Assembly (NCBI RefSeq): GCF_000763385.1
Contig: NZ_JQFA01000004.1
Span: forward strand, 496,001-560,000
Length of the DNA stretch: 64,000 nucleotides
From: Leptolyngbya sp. KIOST-1
GTDB lineage: Bacteria > Cyanobacteriota > Cyanobacteriia > Phormidesmidales > Phormidesmidaceae
Direction of reading: 5' to 3'
This document shows, in pieces, positions 44,175 to 52,866 of this stretch. The position numbers were made by a program, and so were the translations under genes. Positions within the stretch are counted from its first letter, which is position 1. Every line of letters begins with the position of its first letter. Below the pieces are notes generated by a model. That model was not told where the DNA came from and did no database searches. It was given only the letters and a program-made list of their open reading frames with translations.

Positions 44175-46187
44175 TCAATGGCGGCGGCGGGCCAGGCCGA
44201 GTTGGCCCTGAAACTCCAGGTAGTTGGGGGTCTGGGCGGTGGTGGCGCTGAGGCTACGAACGCTGCCCAGATAGGGCTTGGCAGCATCAAAGCCGGGGGT
44301 GCTGTGGAGGTCAAACACCTGGTAGGCGAGGGCCAGGGTCGCCCCCACGTTGAGGTAGAAGTAGCCGTTGTTGGGGTTGGGAAAGGCCGCCGTGGCCTGG
44401 TCAAACAAAAAGAAATCGGCCAGGGGATCGTGGGGCGAGGGGGCCAGAACCCTGGCCATGGGTACCGTCCCCGAGGTGATGGCAAGGGTATCGGCGCTGA
44501 CCCAGCCGTGGCTAGCGAAGCTGCGCTCGGGGACGTAGTCCTGGCGGGGCTGGTTGAGGTCTAGCTCCCAGCTGGTGGCGGGCTGCTGGTTGATGGAGCG
44601 GGGCTGGGCAGAGAGGCCAAAGCTCGACACCAGGTCGTCTAGGGCCGCGAGGGTGCGCTCGGCGGTGGGGCGATCGCTGGTCTGTAGCAGCAGCCCCAGC
44701 CCCACGTACCGCAGGGGGCCGCCCTGGGTGGGAAATGCCGCGATCGCTACTTCCCCGTCCATCCAGCCAAACACATCCTGGTCGAGCTCCAGCCCGGTGG
44801 CCAGGCCAAAGAACGACCGAGCCGTAGCCAGTCCCTCGCGGGTGAAGTCGCTGGCATTCTCCAACACATTGCGCAGCCCACGCCAGAACCCGGCCAGATC
44901 TCGACCGCTCATCAACAGCAGGGTGGAGGCGGGCAGCCGCGTCAGGGGGCTGTCGGCGTTGGCCGCAGTGGGGGTGAGGCCAAAGTTGAAGGGCATGGTG
45001 TCGTAGTAGTAGCGGCCTCGAAACTGCATTCCTGTCGCCAGGGGATAGACCAGCGCCTCCAGGGTGCCGCCAAAGTTGAGCGATCGCAGGGTTTGTAGGG
45101 TATCGGCATCGAGTTGGGGGGCGGGGGGCAAGGGCAAGGGTAGCGGCAACTGGGGCAAACCTGCCGGAGACAGCTCGTAGTTCAGCAGCTCCAGGGCGTT
45201 GCCGTAGACCGCCACCAGCGCCTGACTGCGCTCACGGTTGACCAGCGTGCGCTGAAACTCTCGACTGGTGGCCAGCGTTGCCGCCTCCCCCGCCTGGCGC
45301 AGGCGCAGGTACTGCTCGATGGCGGCGGGGCTTTCGGCGGTGACCAGTACATCGGGCAAAAAGGCGACGGCCAGACCGCCGGGGCCAAAGCTGGGCATGG
45401 GCACAGGGATTTCTACCTCCAGCTCCTCGTCCCCATCGTGAAACGAACGGGCGGTGAGCGGCAGTCCCACCCCGCTGGCCCCCAACCGCCAGATCTTTGG
45501 GGCAGCGGCCCGCGTCTCAGACGGAAAGGCTTGGGTTCCCTCAAGGCAGAGGTCTGCCTCTACCTCAGCGGGGTCACAGGGGGCAGGCTCGGTGTCGGGC
45601 CAGTCCTCTTGGGGCCAGTCATCGGACCAATCATCGGACCATTCGGGCCAGTCTTCCAGTTCAGGGGCTGGCCAGTAGTAAATTTCGGTGCCATCGGCGG
45701 AGGTGACTTCGGGGTCTACCTCCTGCAGCTCAAAAAAGGTGGCCTGAAAGCCCTCGAAGGCTTCGGCATTGGCCACCGGAGCCACCATTACGGTGTAGTC
45801 GGTGAACGGAACGGCGGTATCGGAGCGGGCGGGGAGAAGCGCCACCAGGGCCGTATCGCCCACCCAGGGGGCGACGTCGAGGCCAAAGTCAATGCCGTAG
45901 GGCAGGTAGGGCAGGCCGGGCAGGGCAGGGGTGAGTCCCTGTTCGGTGGCCAACAAATTAAAAAGCTGAAACTGGCTGAGCTGCTCCCAGGTGTCGGCGG
46001 TGGTGTCGAGCAGCATCACCAGGGCGGTGTCGGCGGGCAGGTGATGCCAGGGGGTTGCTTCGTCGGCGTGGGTGGTGGTGGCGTACAGGATTAGCCCTGC
46101 TCCTACCAGACTTCCTGGAAGAAGGCGTTTCCATGCTTGCCTGTGCCTGCCCATAGTCGCCTGTGCTCCACAACGCTTTTCTATCAA
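44175..46187 (-). CDS. DUF3352 domain exported protein
   Basis: A 670-residue protein with an N-terminal signal/anchor (LLPGSLVGAGLILYATTTHA). The family start pattern WHHLPADTALVMLLDTTADT is typical of cyanobacterial DUF3352 proteins, followed by TDYTVMVAPVANAEAFEGFQ and QLLQTSDRPTAERTLAALDD-like repeats. An acidic Trp-Asp-rich insertion (DWPEWSDDWSDDWPQEDWPD, about residues 175-200) is unusual. The function is unknown; it probably sits in the periplasm or lumen. Start either at 46187 or at the ATG at 46154. It converges with the HD-GYP gene, 11 bp apart. Confidence 0.8.
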   Translation of the reverse strand: MIEKRCGAQATMGRHRQAWKRLLPGSLVGAGLILYATTTHADEATPWHHLPADTALVMLLDTTADTWEQLSQFQLFNLLATEQGLTPALPGLPYLPYGIDFGLDVAPWVGDTALVALLPARSDTAVPFTDYTVMVAPVANAEAFEGFQATFFELQEVDPEVTSADGTEIYYWPAPELEDWPEWSDDWSDDWPQEDWPDTEPAPCDPAEVEADLCLEGTQAFPSETRAAAPKIWRLGASGVGLPLTARSFHDGDEELEVEIPVPMPSFGPGGLAVAFLPDVLVTAESPAAIEQYLRLRQAGEAATLATSREFQRTLVNRERSQALVAVYGNALELLNYELSPAGLPQLPLPLPLPPAPQLDADTLQTLRSLNFGGTLEALVYPLATGMQFRGRYYYDTMPFNFGLTPTAANADSPLTRLPASTLLLMSGRDLAGFWRGLRNVLENASDFTREGLATARSFFGLATGLELDQDVFGWMDGEVAIAAFPTQGGPLRYVGLGLLLQTSDRPTAERTLAALDDLVSSFGLSAQPRSINQQPATSWELDLNQPRQDYVPERSFASHGWVSADTLAITSGTVPMARVLAPSPHDPLADFFLFDQATAAFPNPNNGYFYLNVGATLALAYQVFDLHSTPGFDAAKPYLGSVRSLSATTAQTPNYLEFQGQLGLARRRH

Positions 46188-46529
46188 TACCCGAGCATTG
46201 GGGCGAAGTTCGTAAAGATGCAGGTTTTTGTTTACGTTCGTGGGCTAGCGGTGGCGGAGGTGGGGGTGGGAAGCCAGGTCTGCTGCTGGGGCCATTTCGC
46301 TGGCCCCAGACCCCCTGCTCCGCGCGTCCTGCTTCGCACGGGCTTCGCCCTACGGCCTACGAGAAGGGCGTTCCGCCGCCCTTCACCCCACGGAAAGGAC
46401 AGATCGATCATCGGTTTCCCCTGTTCTGCAAATGGGCCTTTTGGCGGCGGCGATCGGCCTCAAGCCACCTCCCCCACCCTCCTCATCACCGCCCCATCAC
46501 CTCCTTACCTCACCTTCCTCATCACCCCA
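46188..46529. other. intergenic region, 342 bp
   Basis: The part from about 46320 to 46390 has short GCTTCGC-type repeats (GCTTCGCACGGGCTTCGCCC) common in cyanobacterial spacers. From about 46465 a pyrimidine-rich array begins that in minus sense is a G-rich (GGTGATGGGG-like) repeat reaching through the mutY stop. I see no gene. Confidence 0.55.
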
Positions 46530-46553
46530 TCACTCCACCTCCCCCATCGCTGC
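46465..46553 (-). repeat. G-rich array at the 3' end of mutY
   Basis: In mRNA (minus) sense the last codons of mutY and the following 65 nt are GATGGGGGAGGTGGAGTGAT, then GGGGTGATGAGGAAGGTGAG and similar units. It resembles the G arm of the intercistronic arrays at 49962, 51991, 62138 and 14226, but no C-rich partner arm follows. Confidence 0.6.
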
Positions 46554-47792
46554 CCCCGCTGCGTAGGCTCGCAGGGCGTTAATGATGTGGATATTCGCCT
46601 TGGGGAAGGGGTATTCTTCGATCGCATCCAGACCCACCCAGCGCACTTCGTCGCACTCGATGGGCTGGGGGTCGCCGCTGAGGTGGGTGCAGTGGTGGAC
46701 GTTGAGGGTGACTTTGAAGTGAGAATAGGCGTGGGTGACGGTGCAGAGGCGATCGCCCACGGCGATCTCGATGCCCAGTTCTTCTAAAATTTCGCGGGCG
46801 ATGCAGGCTTCGATCGTTTCGCCCGGCTCAATCTTGCCGCCGGGGAACTCCCACAGACCGCCCAGCAGCCCCTCCTGCTTGCGGCGATCGATTAAAATCT
46901 GGCGCTGGTCGTTCCAGATTACGGCGATGCCGATTTGCTTGTGGGGTAGGGGGCCTTTGGGTTCTGACATGGGCAGCTCCGACTGAATACTGCGATTATA
47001 GGCCTGACAGTGGCCCTGCCAGGGGCAGCGATCGCAGTCAGGCTTGCGCCGTGTACACAGCGTTGCCCCCAGATCCATCAGCGCCTGGTTGAAGTCGCGG
47101 GGGCGATCGGGGTCGAGCAGGTGCTCAGACAGCCGCCACAGGTCGTTAAGGGCGCGGGTCGGGGGCACGGGCAGCGCCACTAGCCGGGCCAGCACCCGCT
47201 TCACGTTGCCGTCGAGAATGGCGTGGGGCAGGTTGAAGGCCGAGCTGAGAATGCCCCCGGCAGTGGTTTTGCCAATGCCGGGCAGGGCGGTGATGGCGTC
47301 AAAATCCTGGGGAATCTGGCTGTTGTGGTCAGCCACAATTTGCTGAGCCGCCCGGTGCAGGTTGCGGGCGCGGGCGTAGTAGCCCAGCCCCTCCCAGGCT
47401 TTGAGCACTGTTTGCAGGTCGGCGGCGGCCAGGGCCTCCACTGTCGGGAACTGCTCCAGCCAGCGCTGGTAGTAGGGCAGCACGGTTTTCACCTGGGTCT
47501 GCTGTAGCATCATTTCTGATACCCAGATGGCGTAGGGGCTGGCGATGTTGCGCCAGGGCAGGGTGCGGCCACAGTCGCCGTACCAGCTCAGCAGGGCCTG
47601 GCGCAGCCCCTCAACAGGAAAATCCGGCCAGGGCTGGTGCGCCTGGGCCGGATTGGGGGAAAGGGGGTGCTGATTTAGAACCCTCGTTGTGTAACTCGCC
47701 TCGGTATCGCGTGCGGTATCACGGCGATCGAGGTTAGGGGAGGAATAGGGGCCAGCTGGGGCTCCCTGGTTTAGTCTTGGGCGATCGCTCAC
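46530..47792 (-). CDS. mutY: A/G-specific adenine glycosylase with Nudix domain
   Basis: It removes adenine mispaired with 8-oxoguanine. The glycosylase core is at about residues 55-275. The catalytic Glu93 lies in WVSEMMLQQTQVKTVLPYY, the HhH motif is ITALPGIGKTTAGGIL followed by the catalytic Asp in ILDGNVKRVLARL, and the FeS cluster ligands are in CTRRKPDCDRCPWQGHC. The C-terminal domain (about 285-410) is Nudix-like, with GGLWEFPGGKIEPGETIEAC and REILEELGIE. The start is GTG, overlapping the upstream DUF760 stop as GTGA; it adds about 50 non-conserved N-terminal residues. The C-terminal codons run into a G-rich repeat. Confidence 0.93.
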   Translation of the reverse strand: MSDRPRLNQGAPAGPYSSPNLDRRDTARDTEASYTTRVLNQHPLSPNPAQAHQPWPDFPVEGLRQALLSWYGDCGRTLPWRNIASPYAIWVSEMMLQQTQVKTVLPYYQRWLEQFPTVEALAAADLQTVLKAWEGLGYYARARNLHRAAQQIVADHNSQIPQDFDAITALPGIGKTTAGGILSSAFNLPHAILDGNVKRVLARLVALPVPPTRALNDLWRLSEHLLDPDRPRDFNQALMDLGATLCTRRKPDCDRCPWQGHCQAYNRSIQSELPMSEPKGPLPHKQIGIAVIWNDQRQILIDRRKQEGLLGGLWEFPGGKIEPGETIEACIAREILEELGIEIAVGDRLCTVTHAYSHFKVTLNVHHCTHLSGDPQPIECDEVRWVGLDAIEEYPFPKANIHIINALRAYAAGAAMGEVE

Positions 47793-48136
47793 TCAGCTTC
47801 AAAGGACGACTCTGCTGACATCAGCGAATTCTCAAAGGCCATTCGCTGCTCAGCACCGCGCAGAAAATACCCGCTCATCATAGCAGAGGCCAGCAGGCGG
47901 CCCAGGCTTTCGCGGTTGGTAGTAATTTCTACGTCAAAGTGCTGGGAGGGCAGCCCGCCGAGCAGGCCGATGATATTGTGCTCCATCATCTGCTGAACTT
48001 CGGTGGAAGTCGGGTTGGAGAGCTGAGAGATGGTTTCGGGGCTCATGCTGTGGACGTACTGCATGAGGGAGTTGGGATGCTCAGAGTGCTTGAAGCCGTT
48101 GAAAAGGTCTTGGGCTTTACCGGAAGAATTGCTCAC
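47789..48136 (-). CDS. DUF760 domain protein
   Basis: A 115-residue protein of the DUF760 family found in cyanobacteria and plastid-bearing plants: LMQYVHSMSPETISQLSNPT, VQQMMEHNIIGLLGGLPSQH and VEITTNRESLGRLLASAMMS, then GYFLRGAEQRM. Function poorly known; plant members are chloroplast stress-related. It is the first gene of a pair with mutY, overlapping by four bases. Confidence 0.88.
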   Translation of the reverse strand: MSNSSGKAQDLFNGFKHSEHPNSLMQYVHSMSPETISQLSNPTSTEVQQMMEHNIIGLLGGLPSQHFDVEITTNRESLGRLLASAMMSGYFLRGAEQRMAFENSLMSAESSFEAE

Positions 48137-48684
48137 AGTGGATACCTCGCTTGGCTGGCAGTAAGTGCGGCCTGGGTCAATCGGATTGAGCTGGATGTGG
48201 TTAGTATTCCCTGCTGAAATGTAGAAGACACTATTCTTTGTTGTCTACATCACAATTTACGTCTACAAGTTACTTCTACAGGGGAGAAAGGCGTCATTCC
48301 TGAAACCCATGGGCCTGAAACCCATGTGACTAAGTTAACAGGCCAGGTTTGAACGCTGGGTAGGTAGAACCGTACTCGGGGTGGAGGGGTTTTGCCCCCG
48401 CCAAACGAATTTAAATGCCGCCCTGTGGGTAGATGTTTGCGCTGCGCTGGGGGGTCAAGCTGAAGCGAGACTTTCTGAAAGGATTTCACCTGATTTCGAC
48501 TATCCGTGGCTAAAATCCAGATTCCTGGCGATTGAACTGAGCTCATCGTAAGGAATTTGGTCAAACGCGAAAGGCTTGATTAGCTGGAGTCTGCTCAGCA
48601 AGGTTTAGGCAATTTAAGGCAATCATCATCTTTAGATGGGCCCAATCTGCCACAATGGCCAAAAAGTCCCCAAAAGCTCTGATA
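48137..48684. other. intergenic region, about 520-550 bp, divergent promoters
   Basis: A spacer between the DUF760-mutY pair and egtB. Near the DUF760 side the hexamer TCTACA or its complement occurs four times in 61 bp (48220, 48244, 48262, 48275). A short direct repeat CCTGAAACCCATG is present twice near 48299-48326. The minus-strand open frame covering 48250-48564 has no recognisable features and is not called. Confidence 0.5.
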
Positions 48685-49968
48685 ATGACGCTTTCTCCCC
48701 CAATTTCTCCTTCCCTAGAGGCTGATTTAGCCAACCATCGGCCGACCGCCCAGTACCGGGCTGTACGTAGCCTCAGCGAAACCCTCTGTCAGCCCCTCGA
48801 AATTGAGGACTACGGCCTGCAGGCCATGGCCGATGTCAGCCCGCCCAAGTGGCATCTGGCCCACACCACCTGGTTCTTTGAAACCTTTCTGCTGCGCCCC
48901 TACCTGCCGGACTACCTGGAGTTTCATCCGGGGTTTGGGTATCTGTTCAACTCCTACTACGAGGCGGTGGGCGATCGCCATCCCCGACCCCAGCGCGGCC
49001 TGCTGTCGCGGCCAACGGTGAAAGAGGTCTACCAGTACCGCGCCCATGTCGATGGGGCTATGACCACCCTCCTGCAAAGCCAGGGCGATCATCCCGCTGT
49101 CAGAGAACTGACGGCCCTGGGCCTGCACCACGAGCAGCAGCACCAGGAGCTGCTGCTGACCGACCTCAAGTACAACCTGGCGATCAATCCCCTGCGCCCC
49201 GCCTACCGCCAGGATGTGGCCGTGGTGGAATGCGCCTGCCCCACACCCCTGGAGTTTGTGGAGTTTGCCGGCGGACTGCACACCCTTGGGCACCAGGAGT
49301 CAGGCTTTGCCTTTGATAACGAAGGCCCAGCCCACCGGGTTTACCTGCAGGACTTTGCCCTGGCCAATCGCCCAGTGACGAACGGCGAATACCTGGAATT
49401 TATGGCCGACAAGGGCTACCAGACCGCCGCCCACTGGCTGGCTGAGGGTTGGGCCATGGTGCAGAGCGAAGGCTGGCAGGCCCCCCTCTACTGGGAGCAG
49501 CGCGACGGCCAGTGGTGGATCTTTACCCTGGGCGGCCTACAGCCCGTCAACCTGCTCGAACCCGTGTGCCACCTCAGCTACTTTGAGGCCGATGCCTTCG
49601 CCACCTGGCGTGGCTGCCGCCTGCCCACCGAAGCCGAGTGGGAAGTGGCCGCAGCCCAGTTCCCCAGGCAGGGCAACCTGCTGGAGGCAGACCACCTGCA
49701 CCCCCAGCCTGCCTCTGGAGCCCAAACCCTGCAACAGCTCTACGGCGATGTCTGGGAATGGACCCAGAGCGCCTACCTGCCCTACCCCGGCTTTCGACCC
49801 GCCCCCGGTGCCGTCGGCGAGTACAACGGCAAGTTTATGTGCAACCAAATGGTCCTCCGGGGCGGATCCTGCGTCACCCCACCCGGCCACATCCGCCCCA
49901 GCTACCGCAATTTCTTCCCGCCCACCGCGCGGTGGCAGTTTAGCGGCCTGCGGCTGGCGAAGGGGTAG
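48655..49968 (+). CDS. egtB: ergothioneine biosynthesis sulfoxide synthase EgtB
   Basis: A non-haem iron enzyme that joins a thiol donor (gamma-Glu-Cys or Cys) to trimethylhistidine with O2. The N-terminal DinB-like domain has the iron ligands in KWHLAHTTWFFETF (His70) and LHHEQQHQELLLTD (His159, His163, Glu165 pattern HX3HXE). The C-terminal FGE-sulfatase-type domain has GCRLPTEAEWEVAA, YGDVWEWTQSAYLPYPG and MVLRGGSCVTPPGHIRPSYR. 437 residues is normal. ATG 48685 is an equally possible start. egtD follows, making a two-gene ergothioneine unit; no egtC or egtE is adjacent. Confidence 0.93.
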   Translation: MAKKSPKALIMTLSPPISPSLEADLANHRPTAQYRAVRSLSETLCQPLEIEDYGLQAMADVSPPKWHLAHTTWFFETFLLRPYLPDYLEFHPGFGYLFNSYYEAVGDRHPRPQRGLLSRPTVKEVYQYRAHVDGAMTTLLQSQGDHPAVRELTALGLHHEQQHQELLLTDLKYNLAINPLRPAYRQDVAVVECACPTPLEFVEFAGGLHTLGHQESGFAFDNEGPAHRVYLQDFALANRPVTNGEYLEFMADKGYQTAAHWLAEGWAMVQSEGWQAPLYWEQRDGQWWIFTLGGLQPVNLLEPVCHLSYFEADAFATWRGCRLPTEAEWEVAAAQFPRQGNLLEADHLHPQPASGAQTLQQLYGDVWEWTQSAYLPYPGFRPAPGAVGEYNGKFMCNQMVLRGGSCVTPPGHIRPSYRNFFPPTARWQFSGLRLAKG

Positions 49969-50103
49969 ATGGGTGGATGGGTAGGTGGGTAGGTGAATAT
50001 TGCTTCAACGCTTCACCTTTTCACCCTCACCCACCCGCCCACTCACTTACCCACTCACTCACCCACCCTCCCACTCACCCACTCATCCACCCACCCACTC
50101 CCC
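49962..50103 (+). repeat. intercistronic G/C heptamer array, egtB-egtD
   Basis: The egtB stop codon lies within GGGTAGATGGGTGGATGGGT, which continues AGGTGGGTAGGTGA. A short A/T-rich spacer follows, then CCCTCACCCACCCGCCCACT and about ten more CCCACTCA-like units up to the egtD ATG at 50104. The arms are imperfectly complementary, and no Shine-Dalgarno precedes the start. Confidence 0.85.
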
Positions 50104-51075
50104 ATGCCCCCCACCTCCCCCACCAAGCCCTCTCCCGTCAAGCTCTACGACTTCCACCCGCCGGTGGAGGATTTTCGCAGCGCGGTACTGCGGGGGCTGA
50201 GCCTGCCCCAGAAGAGGCTGTCACCCCAGTTTCTCTACGACAAGCGGGGGTCGGAGCTGTTCGATGCCATCTGCCAACTGCCGGAGTATTATCTGACCCG
50301 AACGGAGATGGGGATTTTGCGGGCCCATGCGAAGGATATTGCGATCGCCCTGGACCACCGTGCCCTGGTGGAACTGGGCAGCGGCAGCAGCCAGAAAATT
50401 CGCATTTTGCTCAAGGCGGCCCCTCAGGTCAAAACCTACGTGGGGGTAGATATTTCGCGGCAGCATTTGCAAGAGGCCTGTGGGGCGCTGATGGCGGATT
50501 TTGAAGGTCTGGAGGCGATCGCGGTCTGTGCCGACTACACCAAACCCCTGCCCCTGGGGACGATTCCGGAACTGCGCGATCGCCCCACCATCGGCTTTTT
50601 CCCCGGATCTTCTATTGGCAACCTGGAACCGGCGGAGGTGATCACCTTCCTCAAAACTGTCGCGGTGCTGGGCGATCTAATCGTAGGCGTAGATCTAAAG
50701 AAATCTGCCGCCATTCTGGAACCGGCCTACGACGATGCCCAGGGGGTATCTGCCGCCTTTGCCCTGAATGTGCTGACGCGCATTAACCGAGAGTTGGAGG
50801 CCGATTTTGACCTCAGCCAGTTTGAGTATCGGGCCCACTACAACGAGAAAGTGGGGCGGATCGAGATGGCGATCGCCAGTCTGTGCGATCAAACCGTCCA
50901 CCTGGGTGAGGCCAAGATCCCCTTCACGGCGGGGGAGACCCTGCGGACGGAGCACTCCTATAAGTACACCGTCGATGAGTTTCAACTGTTGGCCATGGAG
51001 GCCGGGTTCCAACCTGTGCAGGTGTGGACGGACGGGCAGCAGCTGTTTAGCCTCCACCACCTGAAGCAGATGTAG
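50104..51075 (+). CDS. egtD: L-histidine N-alpha-methyltransferase EgtD
   Basis: It trimethylates histidine to hercynine, the substrate of EgtB. 323 residues. SPQFLYDKRGSELFDAICQL and PEYYLTRTEMGIL are the family N-terminal blocks. ALVELGSGSSQKIRILLKAA binds SAM, and VGVDISRQHLQEACGAL, IGFFPGSSIGNLEPAEVITF and the C-terminal MEAGFQPVQVWTD complete the fold. The start is the ATG at 50104, where the family N-terminus begins; the upstream frame merely translates the CCCACTCA array (THPPTH...). Confidence 0.95.
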   Translation: MPPTSPTKPSPVKLYDFHPPVEDFRSAVLRGLSLPQKRLSPQFLYDKRGSELFDAICQLPEYYLTRTEMGILRAHAKDIAIALDHRALVELGSGSSQKIRILLKAAPQVKTYVGVDISRQHLQEACGALMADFEGLEAIAVCADYTKPLPLGTIPELRDRPTIGFFPGSSIGNLEPAEVITFLKTVAVLGDLIVGVDLKKSAAILEPAYDDAQGVSAAFALNVLTRINRELEADFDLSQFEYRAHYNEKVGRIEMAIASLCDQTVHLGEAKIPFTAGETLRTEHSYKYTVDEFQLLAMEAGFQPVQVWTDGQQLFSLHHLKQM

Positions 51076-51158
51076 GAGGCCATTACCTAAAGTCGCTAAT
51101 CCAAAATCCGCAGTTGGTGTGAGAGGCTAGAACCCAGTGTTAACTGGACTCGCCCCCT

Positions 51159-51992
51159 ATGCAGGTTGCTTGGCAAGACGTAAAGCCCTACGAAGACATC
51201 ATTTACCAGAAGGCCGATGGCATCGCCAAGATCACCATCAACCGGCCCCACAAGCGCAACGCCTTTCGCCCCAAAACCATTGTCGAGCTGTACGAAGCGT
51301 TCGCCAATGCCCGGGAAGATAGCCGCATTGGCGTGGTGCTGCTGACCGGGGCGGGCCCCCACAGTGACGGTAAGTATGCCTTTTGCTCCGGCGGCGACCA
51401 GAGCGTGCGCGGCCACGGCGGCTACGTGGACGAGGGTGGCGTGCCCCGGCTGAACGTGCTGGATTTGCAGCGGCTGATCCGCTCCATGCCCAAGGTGGTG
51501 ATTGCCCTGGTGGCGGGCTATGCGATCGGCGGCGGCCATGTGCTGCACGTAGTTTGTGACCTGACTATTGCCGCTGATAATGCCGTGTTTGGCCAAACCG
51601 GGCCTAAAGTGGGCAGTTTTGACGGCGGCTTTGGCGCTAGCTACCTGGCCCGTATGGTGGGCCAGAAGAAGGCCCGCGAGATCTGGTACCTGTGCCGCCA
51701 GTACAGCGCCCAGGAGGCCCTGGATATGGGCATGGTGAACTGCGTGGTGCCGGTGGATCAGCTCGAAGCCGAGGGGGTGCAGTGGGCCCAGGAAATTCTA
51801 GAGAAAAGCCCGATCGCCATTCGCTGCCTGAAGGCGGCCTTTAACGCCGACTGCGATGGCCAGGCGGGGCTGCAAGAGCTGGCGGGCAACGCCACCCTGC
51901 TCTACTACATGACCGAGGAAGGGGCTGAGGGCAAGCAGGCGTTTCTGGAGAAGCGTAAGCCGGATTTTCGGCAATATCCCTGGCTGCCGTAG
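51159..51992 (+). CDS. menB: 1,4-dihydroxy-2-naphthoyl-CoA synthase
   Basis: A crotonase-fold ring-closing enzyme in the phylloquinone (PSI secondary acceptor) pathway. 277 residues. [20 protein letters not shown] is the substrate-binding start and [20 protein letters not shown] the oxyanion/active loop. [20 protein letters not shown], and [20 protein letters not shown] with the catalytic Asp, are MenB-specific, as is the C-terminal [12 protein letters not shown]. No other men gene is adjacent. The stop is followed by a G-rich repeat. Confidence 0.97.
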   Translation: MQVAWQDVKPYEDIIYQKADGIAKITINRPHKRNAFRPKTIVELYEAFANAREDSRIGVVLLTGAGPHSDGKYAFCSGGDQSVRGHGGYVDEGGVPRLNVLDLQRLIRSMPKVVIALVAGYAIGGGHVLHVVCDLTIAADNAVFGQTGPKVGSFDGGFGASYLARMVGQKKAREIWYLCRQYSAQEALDMGMVNCVVPVDQLEAEGVQWAQEILEKSPIAIRCLKAAFNADCDGQAGLQELAGNATLLYYMTEEGAEGKQAFLEKRKPDFRQYPWLP

Positions 51993-52038
51993 GGAAGTGG
52001 ATGGGTGGATGGGTGGATGGGGAGGCGTAGGGTGGGCA
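51991..52038 (+). repeat. G-rich heptamer array after menB
   Basis: Starting at the menB stop: AGGGAAGTGGATGGGTGGAT, then GGGTGGATGGGGAGGCGTAG and GGTGGG. It corresponds to the G arm of the egtB-egtD array. A C-rich arm is nearly absent (only GCCCATCATTCCCA), and the next start lies 90 bp further on. Confidence 0.75.
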
Positions 52039-52128
52039 TTGCCCATCATTCCCAACTGGGGCGATCGCGCTAAACTCGTACAAACAACAGGACGATCGCC
52101 CAGTATCGCCAGGGCCAAACCGTCGATC

Positions 52129-52866
52129 ATGCTCAGAGCAACTGATCAAAATCTTTGGGTGGCTGAGCAGCCCTTCCGCTACTTTGGCCTGGGCATTGGC
52201 ACCCGGATGACGGTGGTGCGGCTGGGCAGTGACGAGCTGGTGGTGATTTCGCCAATTCAGGTGAGTGAGGCGCTGGCGGGGGAGCTAGATGCCCTGGGGA
52301 CCGTCGCCCATATTATTGCGCCGAACCTGTATCACTACCGGTTTGCTGCTGAGTGCAAGGCGGCATACCCAGGGGCGACATTTTGGGCGACGGCGGGGCT
52401 GCGGGTGAAAAGACCAGAGCTGGCGATCGATCGCGCGATTTGCCACAGGCAAGGCTTCGCCAACGCCGCCGATGCGGTCAGCCCCTGGCCGGGCCTGGAG
52501 TACCTGTTTTTTGACGGGTTCAAAACCCTGGCCCCCAGCGGCCCTGACCCGCTGGAGGAGTGGGTGTTTTTCCACAGTGCCAGCCGCACGCTGATTTTGA
52601 CCGATACCGCCTTTTGCTTTGACGAAAGCTTTCCCTGGCTGACGCAGCTGGTGACGAAGGTAGGCGGCGGCTACAAATACTTGAGCCCGTCCCTGCTGGA
52701 GCGGGTAGCAACAACCGAGAAAGCCAAGGTCAAAGCCGCCGTGGAGCAGGTGTTGGGCTGGGATTTTGAGCGGGTGATTGTGGGCCACGGTCGCGTTGTC
52801 GATCGCGACGGCAAAGCGCAGTTCAAACGCGGGTATGAGAATTTTTTGGGGTGCTCCCTTAGGTGA
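52129..52866 (+). CDS. DUF4336 family protein (metallo-beta-lactamase-like)
   Basis: 245 residues from the ATG at 52129: MLRATDQNLWVAEQPFRYFG, GIGTRMTVVRLGSDELVVIS, VAHIIAPNLYHYRFAAECKA, LEEWVFFHSASRTLILTDTA and VIVGHGRVVDRDGK. This is the DUF4336 pattern, related to the metallo-beta-lactamase fold, but with APNLYHYRF in place of the classical HxHxDH, so its metal site is altered. The function is unknown. An upstream reading (MDGWMGGWGG...) only translates the repeat. Confidence 0.82.
   Translation: MLRATDQNLWVAEQPFRYFGLGIGTRMTVVRLGSDELVVISPIQVSEALAGELDALGTVAHIIAPNLYHYRFAAECKAAYPGATFWATAGLRVKRPELAIDRAICHRQGFANAADAVSPWPGLEYLFFDGFKTLAPSGPDPLEEWVFFHSASRTLILTDTAFCFDESFPWLTQLVTKVGGGYKYLSPSLLERVATTEKAKVKAAVEQVLGWDFERVIVGHGRVVDRDGKAQFKRGYENFLGCSLR

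Noticed and set aside
48250-48564. 104-codon minus-strand frame before egtB
   Set aside because: No domain, no Shine-Dalgarno, and it lies in a divergent promoter spacer.
49970-50103. Heptamer arrays considered as CRISPR
   Set aside because: Units are 7-8 bp without unique spacers, and no cas genes are present.
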